Shown here piece after piece: positions 5,069 through 10,315 of a stretch of DNA of 10,315 bases. Within the stretch, counting starts at the first letter, position 1. Every line of letters begins with the position of its first letter. The notes under the pieces were generated by a model. The model did no database searches, was not told where the DNA came from, and worked only from the letters and a program-made list of their open reading frames with translations. The DNA is from UBA9865 sp035647835 (lineage in GTDB: Bacteria > Bacillota > Dethiobacteria > Dethiobacterales > Dethiobacteraceae). The stretch is taken from the NCBI GenBank assembly GCA_035647835.1, contig DASRMS010000018.1, positions 1-10,315 of the forward strand, read 5' to 3'. The position numbers were made by a program, and so were the translations under genes.

Positions 5069-6646
5069 GTGAAAGTTTTAGTCAGCGATTCCATCTCTGA
5101 ACTTGGTGTTGCCAAATTACAAGAAAAGATTCAAGTTGATGTGAAAACAAAGCTCACAGAAGAAGAACTTATCTCCATTATTCCTGAGTATGATGCCCTG
5201 ATTGTGAGAAGTGCTACCAAAGTAACGCGTCCGATTATTGAAGCTGGTAAAAAACTACAGGTAATAGGTCGTGCTGGTGTGGGTGTAGATAATATTGATA
5301 TAGAGGCGGCCACAGAACGTGGCGTCATCGTCATTAACGCCCCTGAAGGCAATACTATTTCTGCGGCTGAACATACTATTGCGCTGATGACGGCCTTAGC
5401 CCGCAACATCCCTGCTGCTTCCCGTTCATTAAAAGCAGGAGAATGGAAACGCAGCACCTTCATGGGTGTTGAGCTTTATAAAAAAACATTAGGTGTCATT
5501 GGTATTGGTCGTATCGGCAGTGAAGTAATCAAACGTGCTCAAGCAATGGGCATGAACATCCTAGCTTATGACCCCTTTATCTCTGTAGAGCGTGCTGAAA
5601 AGTTGGGTATTACCCTGACCAGCCCAGAAGATATTTACCGCCAAGCAGATTTCATTACCCTACACACACCAAAGAATAATACTACCTTTCATATGATCGG
5701 CGAAGAACAAATCGCCATGATGAAAGATGGTGTGCGGATTATTAACTGCGCACGTGGCGGGCTGATAGATGAAAACGCCCTCTGCGCTGCCCTACAAAGT
5801 GGAAAAATCGCTGGCGCGGCACTGGATGTATTTGAAGAAGAACCAGCCGTAGCTAACCCCCTCTGTGCACTGCCCAATATTATTGTTACTCCCCACCTCG
5901 GTGCCTCCACAGAAGAAGCACAAATCAATGTGGCCGTTCAAGTAGCAGAGCAGATAGTTAGCATTCTTGCTGGTGAAGCACCGCTCACAGCGATTAATGT
6001 TCCTTCGATTCCACCAGAAACAATGTCTGAAGTTAAACCCTTTATTCCGCTCATGGCAACACTAGGTTCCTTTTATGCACAAGTCTTTGGTGGGCAGGTT
6101 GAGGCCATAGATCTCTTCTATAATGGTGAAATTGCCAACTTCACTGTTGCACCCCTAACTACTTCTTTCCTAATTGGCTTCTTATCTACTTTCCTCGAGG
6201 ATACTGTCAATGCCGTTAACGCTCCGGTGCTTGCTAAACAGCGCGGCATCAAAGTTCGTGAAGTCATCAGCACTTCTGTAGAGAACTTTACCAGCCTAGT
6301 CACAGTAAATGTGAAACAGGGTGCTGAAGAGCACACCCTAGCCGGCACACTCTTTAACAATAACGATATGCGTATTGTGCAAATTGATAAATACCGCATT
6401 GAAGTAATTCCCTCACGTTTCATGCTGGTAACTAACCATCTGGACGTTCCCGGTGTCGTAGGCAATTGCGGGGTAATTCTCGGAGAAGAAAACATTAACA
6501 TCGCTGGCATGCAGGTTGGTCGACAATCCATCGGCGGTGAAGCCGTGATGGTCTTGCAGGTTGATAGCACAGTACCAGAAAGTACGATTGCCAAGGTGCA
6601 AAACCTCGAAGGCATGTTCTCTGTGAAGTTTGTGCAGCTCAATTAA
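5069..6646 (+). CDS. serA: D-3-phosphoglycerate dehydrogenase, long ACT-domain type
   Basis: A 525-residue cytoplasmic enzyme that oxidises 3-phosphoglycerate to 3-phosphohydroxypyruvate with NAD+, the first step of serine synthesis. The GTG start at 5069 follows TTAGGAGG (5053-5060) with 8-nt spacing, and yields the family N-terminus MKVLVSDSISELG. The catalytic part (1-about 315) has the dinucleotide motif LGVIGIGRIG (141-150) with D168 for NAD preference. R229 (NCARGGLID), E258 (DVFEEEP) and H276 (TPHLGAS) are the catalytic triad, at spacings typical of the family. An allosteric substrate-binding domain (about 320-445) and a C-terminal ACT domain (about 452-525, LDVPGVVGNCGVILGEENIN) make it the long form, whose ACT domain normally senses serine. 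No serC, aminotransferase or serB gene lies next to it, so later pathway steps are encoded elsewhere. The leader suggests regulated transcription. Confidence 0.96.
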   Translation: MKVLVSDSISELGVAKLQEKIQVDVKTKLTEEELISIIPEYDALIVRSATKVTRPIIEAGKKLQVIGRAGVGVDNIDIEAATERGVIVINAPEGNTISAAEHTIALMTALARNIPAASRSLKAGEWKRSTFMGVELYKKTLGVIGIGRIGSEVIKRAQAMGMNILAYDPFISVERAEKLGITLTSPEDIYRQADFITLHTPKNNTTFHMIGEEQIAMMKDGVRIINCARGGLIDENALCAALQSGKIAGAALDVFEEEPAVANPLCALPNIIVTPHLGASTEEAQINVAVQVAEQIVSILAGEAPLTAINVPSIPPETMSEVKPFIPLMATLGSFYAQVFGGQVEAIDLFYNGEIANFTVAPLTTSFLIGFLSTFLEDTVNAVNAPVLAKQRGIKVREVISTSVENFTSLVTVNVKQGAEEHTLAGTLFNNNDMRIVQIDKYRIEVIPSRFMLVTNHLDVPGVVGNCGVILGEENINIAGMQVGRQSIGGEAVMVLQVDSTVPESTIAKVQNLEGMFSVKFVQLN

Positions 6647-6660
6647 ATATTTTACCGAAT

Positions 6661-6694
6661 AAATAGAGGAAGGCCTATGGCCTTCCTCTATTTT
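6661..6694. terminator. Bidirectional terminator between serA and nifJ
   Basis: AAATAGAGGAAGGCC (6661-6675) pairs perfectly with GGCCTTCCTCTATTT (6679-6693), a 15-bp stem with a 3-nt TAT loop. It has a T-rich tail on the plus strand and a shorter TTT-containing one on the minus strand. It sits between convergent stop codons at 6646 and 6701 and can serve both genes. Confidence 0.92.
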
Positions 6695-6700
6695 ATTTAT

Positions 6701-9700
6701 TTATAACACTTCTTCTTCGGCTAACCGCTTATATCTAGCGCCTCTTTCTTTGGCGTGCTGTTCAGCTAGCTCAAACAAGGTGTCAGCTCTTTCCGGGAAA
6801 ACATTCATTAATTGTGTATAACGAACCTCTCCGGTAATGAAATCTTGGAAGTCCTGTGCAGGATCTTTGGAATCTAAGATAAACGGGTTTTTACCTTGGG
6901 CGCGCAGAGCTGGGTTGTAACGATAGAGATGCCAATAACCTGCTTCCACGGCCTTTTTCTCCTGCATCATACTAGTGCCCATGCCACTTTTAATGCCATG
7001 ACTGATACAGGGCGCATAGCCGATAATCAGTGAAGGTCCTGGATAACTTTCTGCTTCTAAGATCGCCTTCATGGTTTGGTTCATATTAGCACCCATGGCA
7101 ATTTGGGCGACGTAGACATAACCATAACTCATCGCCATTAAACCTAAATCCTTTTTGCGCACACTTTTGCCGGCAGCAGCAAATTTAGCAACACTACCTG
7201 TAGGGGTAGCTTTAGAGCTCTGCCCACCTGTATTGGAATATAGTTCTGTATCCATCACAAAGATATTTATATCTTCGCCGGAAGCTAAAACATGATCTAA
7301 ACCACCGTAGCCAATGTCATAGGCCCAACCGTCACCACCAATGGACCATACTGATCTTTTAGTTAGGAAATCCTGTCTACCTTTGATTTCCAGCAGTAAG
7401 CTGTTTTCTGGACTATTTACTTGGTCTAAAGCTGCGCGTACTTTGGCGGTTGCAGCTTTGGCGGCCTCGCCATTATCTTTATCTTTGAGCCACTGTGTCA
7501 AGGCTTCTTGCAACTGTGGCGGAAGCTCTGTTTGCAGCGCTTCCTCGATCAACGCTGCCAGTTTTTCTCTTTTTTGCAGTACGCCGACCAACATACCAAA
7601 CCCGAACTCTGCGGCGTCTTCAAATAAAGGATTAACCCAGGTTGGACCTTTACCTTCTGCATTCGTAGTATAAGCGATGGAAGGAGCTGAAGCACCCCAG
7701 ATAGAGGAACAGCCAGTGGCATTAGAAATCATCATCCGGTCGCCAAAGAGCTGGGTAAGCAAGCGAATATAGGGTGTTTCACCACAGCCAGGACAAGCTC
7801 CGCTGAATTCCATAAGCGGCCGCACAAATTGGTTACCTTTAACGGTATGGGGGTTAAGCAAATCATCTTTGGTGGTCACAGTCATGGCAAACTCCCAATT
7901 GTCTGCTTCTTTTTCCGTCACCTGCGCCGCGGGTTGCATGATTAAAGCCTTATCCGGTGCCGGACAGATATCCGCACAGTTGCCGCAGCCCGTACAGTCT
8001 AAGGGTGAAACCTGCACGCGATACTGCAGGTGCCCAATACCTTTACCCACAGCTTTTATGGTTTGAAAAGTTTCCGGAGCACGCTCTGCTTCTTCTTCAT
8101 CTAACAAGTAGCCTCTGATGGTGGCATGGGGGCAAACATAGGTACACTGCCCACATTGAATACACTTGTCAATTTGCCATTCTGGCAGCTGGGGAGCAAT
8201 ACCGCGTTTTTCATAAGCAGTTGTGCCTGGCGGGAAAGTACCATCCTCCATGCCGGTAAAAGCACTGACGGGCAATTCATCGCCTTCCTGCCTGGCCATC
8301 GGTCGCTGTATGTTCTTTACGAAATCTGGCTCATCTTTAACAGGCAGCTTTTCATCTGCTGCTGTCTGCCACTCCTGCGGCACATCTACTTTAATTAAGG
8401 CTTCCAGGGCCTTATCGACAGCCGCATGATTCATCTTCACAATGTTTTCGCCTTTTCTACCATACATCTTAACAATAGAATCTTTCAGTAAGCGCAGCGC
8501 TTCTTCAACAGGAATAACTTCCGCCAGCTTAAAAAATACAGCCTGCATCACCATATTGATTCTATTGCCCAGCCCCACTTGATTAGCGATAGCCAAGGCA
8601 TCAATAATATAGAAACTAATTTCGTTTTTAGCCAAATACTGTTTCAAGGCTGCCGGCAGTTGCGCTGCTACTTCTTCTGCCTGCCAGGCACAGTTTAAAA
8701 CGAAAGAACCGCCTTTTTTCAAGCCTTTGACCAAGTCATAATGATGAAGGAAGGCTGGATTATGGCAAGCTATGTAATCAGCATCAAAGACTAGATACGG
8801 TGCCTGCACCGGCTTTTGCCCAAATCTTAAGTGGGAAACGGTTGTACCACCGGATTTTTTACTATCGTAGGAGAAATATGCCTGAACATGCAGATCCGTA
8901 TGGTCACCAATGATTTTAATTGCTGATTTATTAGCGCCAACCGTACCATCTGAACCCAGACCCCAGAACTTACAGCTGATGGTCCCAGCCGGTGTCGTAT
9001 TAACAATCTCCTCTTCCGCAAGCGAAGTATGGCTAACATCATCGATAATCCCAATGGTAAAGTTATCTTTTGGTTGCGGTTGGTTTAAATTGTTAAAGGC
9101 GGCCATAATTTGTGACGGACGGGTATCCTTTGATGATAAGCCATAACGGCCACCCACGATTACTGGTTTCTGCGCAGCATTTTGCAGTGCTTTGACCACA
9201 TCTAAGTATAACGGTTCACCGGGAGCGCCCGGCTCTTTGGTACGGTCTAAAACTGCTATCTTTTTCACCGTGGCCGGCAGCGCTTGGAGAAAATGCTCTA
9301 CAGAGAAAGGACGGTAAAGCCGTACTTTCACGACGCCTACTTTTTCGCCACGCGCAAGCAAAAAGTCAATGGTTTCACTGATCGTATCACAGACAGAACC
9401 CATCGCGACAATCACTCTTTCGGCATCCAGTGCGCCATAATAGTCAAAGAGCTGATAATGACGACCTGTCATTTCACCAAATTGATCCATATAGTTTTGC
9501 ACAATATTCGGCACGGCGGCAAAGAAAGGATTCTGACCTTCTCTTTGTTGGAAATAGATATCAGGGTTTTGCGCGGTTCCTCTGACCACAGGATGTTCCG
9601 GATTTAAAGCACGCTGACGAAATGCTGCTAGTGCTTCTTGATCCACAAGCGCTTTGATGTCCTCATATTCAAGAACTTGGATCTTCTGAATTTCATGCGA

Positions 9701-10225
9701 GGTACGAAAACCATCGAAGAAATGAATAAACGGTAGTCTGGCCTTAATCGCCGCTAAATGTGCAAGACAAGCTAAATCCATGACCTCCTGCACATTGGAG
9801 GAAGCTAATAAAGCTACTCCAGTCTGACGACAGGCCATCACGTCTTGGTGATCACCAAAAATAGATAAAGCATGCGTAGCAATTGACCTCGCCGCCACAT
9901 GCAGCACCCCTGGTAATAATTCACCCACCATTTTATACAAACTAGGAATCATCAATAATAAGCCCTGCGAGGCCGTATAAGTTGATGATAGCGAACCCGA
10001 CTGTAAAGCCCCGCGCATCGCAGCCGCCGCACCAGCTTCGGACTGCATTTCTACCAGCTTAACGGGTTGGCCAAAGATATTCATTTTACCATGTGCAGAC
10101 CATTCATCTACCCCTTCGGCCATCGGCGTCGAAGGCGTAATTGGATAAATTGCGGCCACTTCTGTAAAAGCATATGAGGCATGAGCGGCTGCCTGGTTAC
10201 CATCCATTGTTTCAATTTTTGCCAT
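6701..10225 (-). CDS. nifJ: Pyruvate:ferredoxin (flavodoxin) oxidoreductase
   Basis: A 1174-residue single-chain enzyme converting pyruvate, CoA and oxidised ferredoxin to acetyl-CoA, CO2 and reduced ferredoxin, the main pyruvate-cleaving step of anaerobes. The N-terminal thiamine/pyruvate domain has YPITPSTPMAE (27-37), E63 and R113. The CoA-contacting domain has GSDGTVGANK (424-433). A two-cluster ferredoxin domain carries C688, C691, C694, C698 and C744, C747, C750, C754. The proximal 4Fe-4S cysteines C811, C814, C839 and C1073 and the TPP motif GDG (964-966) with N998 are all present. These match the Desulfovibrio africanus enzyme almost position for position, so it should be active. It ends without that enzyme's long protective C-terminal extension. 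ATG 10225 follows GGGGAG (10238-10233). The symbol nifJ is the family name and does not imply nitrogen fixation; porA or por would also be used. Confidence 0.97.
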   Translation of the reverse strand: MAKIETMDGNQAAAHASYAFTEVAAIYPITPSTPMAEGVDEWSAHGKMNIFGQPVKLVEMQSEAGAAAAMRGALQSGSLSSTYTASQGLLLMIPSLYKMVGELLPGVLHVAARSIATHALSIFGDHQDVMACRQTGVALLASSNVQEVMDLACLAHLAAIKARLPFIHFFDGFRTSHEIQKIQVLEYEDIKALVDQEALAAFRQRALNPEHPVVRGTAQNPDIYFQQREGQNPFFAAVPNIVQNYMDQFGEMTGRHYQLFDYYGALDAERVIVAMGSVCDTISETIDFLLARGEKVGVVKVRLYRPFSVEHFLQALPATVKKIAVLDRTKEPGAPGEPLYLDVVKALQNAAQKPVIVGGRYGLSSKDTRPSQIMAAFNNLNQPQPKDNFTIGIIDDVSHTSLAEEEIVNTTPAGTISCKFWGLGSDGTVGANKSAIKIIGDHTDLHVQAYFSYDSKKSGGTTVSHLRFGQKPVQAPYLVFDADYIACHNPAFLHHYDLVKGLKKGGSFVLNCAWQAEEVAAQLPAALKQYLAKNEISFYIIDALAIANQVGLGNRINMVMQAVFFKLAEVIPVEEALRLLKDSIVKMYGRKGENIVKMNHAAVDKALEALIKVDVPQEWQTAADEKLPVKDEPDFVKNIQRPMARQEGDELPVSAFTGMEDGTFPPGTTAYEKRGIAPQLPEWQIDKCIQCGQCTYVCPHATIRGYLLDEEEAERAPETFQTIKAVGKGIGHLQYRVQVSPLDCTGCGNCADICPAPDKALIMQPAAQVTEKEADNWEFAMTVTTKDDLLNPHTVKGNQFVRPLMEFSGACPGCGETPYIRLLTQLFGDRMMISNATGCSSIWGASAPSIAYTTNAEGKGPTWVNPLFEDAAEFGFGMLVGVLQKREKLAALIEEALQTELPPQLQEALTQWLKDKDNGEAAKAATAKVRAALDQVNSPENSLLLEIKGRQDFLTKRSVWSIGGDGWAYDIGYGGLDHVLASGEDINIFVMDTELYSNTGGQSSKATPTGSVAKFAAAGKSVRKKDLGLMAMSYGYVYVAQIAMGANMNQTMKAILEAESYPGPSLIIGYAPCISHGIKSGMGTSMMQEKKAVEAGYWHLYRYNPALRAQGKNPFILDSKDPAQDFQDFITGEVRYTQLMNVFPERADTLFELAEQHAKERGARYKRLAEEEVL

Positions 10226-10264
10226 TACTTAACTCCCCTTCCTCTTAACGTCGCTAACTTTATT

Positions 10265-10288
10265 ATTATAATCACGGCTGATTATAAT
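10265..10288. promoter_or_regulatory. Perfect 10-bp inverted repeat operator at the nifJ promoter
   Basis: ATTATAATCA (10265-10274) and TGATTATAAT (10279-10288) are exact reverse complements around CGGC. The repeat covers the -10 box and predicted start of the nifJ promoter, the classic place for a repressor. Each arm contains ATTATAAT, itself an 8-bp palindrome. The arms resemble Fur/PerR half-sites (TTATAAT, ATTATAA), but they are 8 bp apart instead of 1. Confidence 0.6.
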
Positions 10289-10309
10289 GTATCAAAAAAA
10301 CCCTAACAA
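10281..10309 (-). promoter_or_regulatory. Promoter of the pyruvate:ferredoxin oxidoreductase gene
   Basis: On the minus strand, TTGTTA (10309-10304) is followed after 17 bp by a perfect TATAAT (10286-10281). Transcription would start near 10274, giving a leader of about 49 nt. The spacer includes a T7 run. Confidence 0.65.
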
Positions 10310-10315
10310 ATGTAT

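Noticed and set aside
6118..6642. 174-codon open frame on the minus strand inside serA
   Set aside because: It is antisense to conserved ASB and ACT domain codons, has a low-complexity S/T-rich composition, no ribosome binding site and no recognisable family.
7341..9607. Several plus-strand open frames opposite the PFOR gene
   Set aside because: They are antisense shadows of a highly conserved coding sequence and show no motifs or initiation signals.
10265..10288. Classical PerR or Rex box at the nifJ promoter
   Set aside because: The half-sites resemble PerR heptamers, but their 8-bp spacing differs from the 7-1-7 layout, and the Rex TTGTTAA-N4-TTAACAA pattern is absent. It is kept only as an operator of unknown identity.

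Overview
The window looks like an ordinary stretch of chromosome from an anaerobic, low-to-moderate GC Gram-positive-lineage bacterium (Bacillota; a Clostridia or Negativicutes member is the best guess). This rests on a single-chain pyruvate:ferredoxin oxidoreductase, a DegV-family protein, strong GGAGG ribosome binding sites, GTG starts on two of the five genes, sigma-A-like promoters and hairpin-plus-T terminators. The genus cannot be named from the sequence alone. I see no mobile element, CRISPR array, rRNA, tRNA, phage gene or defence system.

Layout. Bases 1-245 are a non-coding leader holding a T-rich tract, a 10-bp palindrome and a long stem-loop. Then comes degV (+, 246-1088) with its terminator. 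A regulatory gap with a near-consensus promoter, a 12-bp palindrome and a 5'-UTR hairpin follows, leading to a GreA/GreB-family gene with an atypical N-terminal half (+, 1348-1791). A strong hairpin at 1815-1845 separates it from the convergent potassium-uptake operon trkA-trkH on the minus strand (4665 down to 1860; the two genes overlap by 50 bp). A 403-bp divergent intergenic region follows, rich in repeats and palindromes, including a CRP-type TGTGA-N6-TCACA site. Beyond it lies serA (+, 5069-6646), encoding the long ACT-type phosphoglycerate dehydrogenase. A 15-bp terminator hairpin separates serA from the convergent pyruvate:ferredoxin oxidoreductase gene (-, 10225 down to 6701). The promoter of the latter sits at the right edge under a perfect 10-bp inverted repeat.

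How the genes relate. TrkA and TrkH form one potassium transporter. The other genes are single units: central carbon and electron metabolism (pyruvate to acetyl-CoA plus reduced ferredoxin), serine synthesis from 3-phosphoglycerate, fatty-acid binding for phospholipid synthesis, and RNA polymerase modulation. No shared pathway ties the whole window together.

The most interesting content is regulatory: four perfect palindromes or inverted repeats near promoters, three transcripts with an inverted repeat or hairpin close to their predicted 5' ends, and a G7 run in the trkA/trkH overlap where loss of one base would fuse the two proteins. I found no convincing new multi-gene system.
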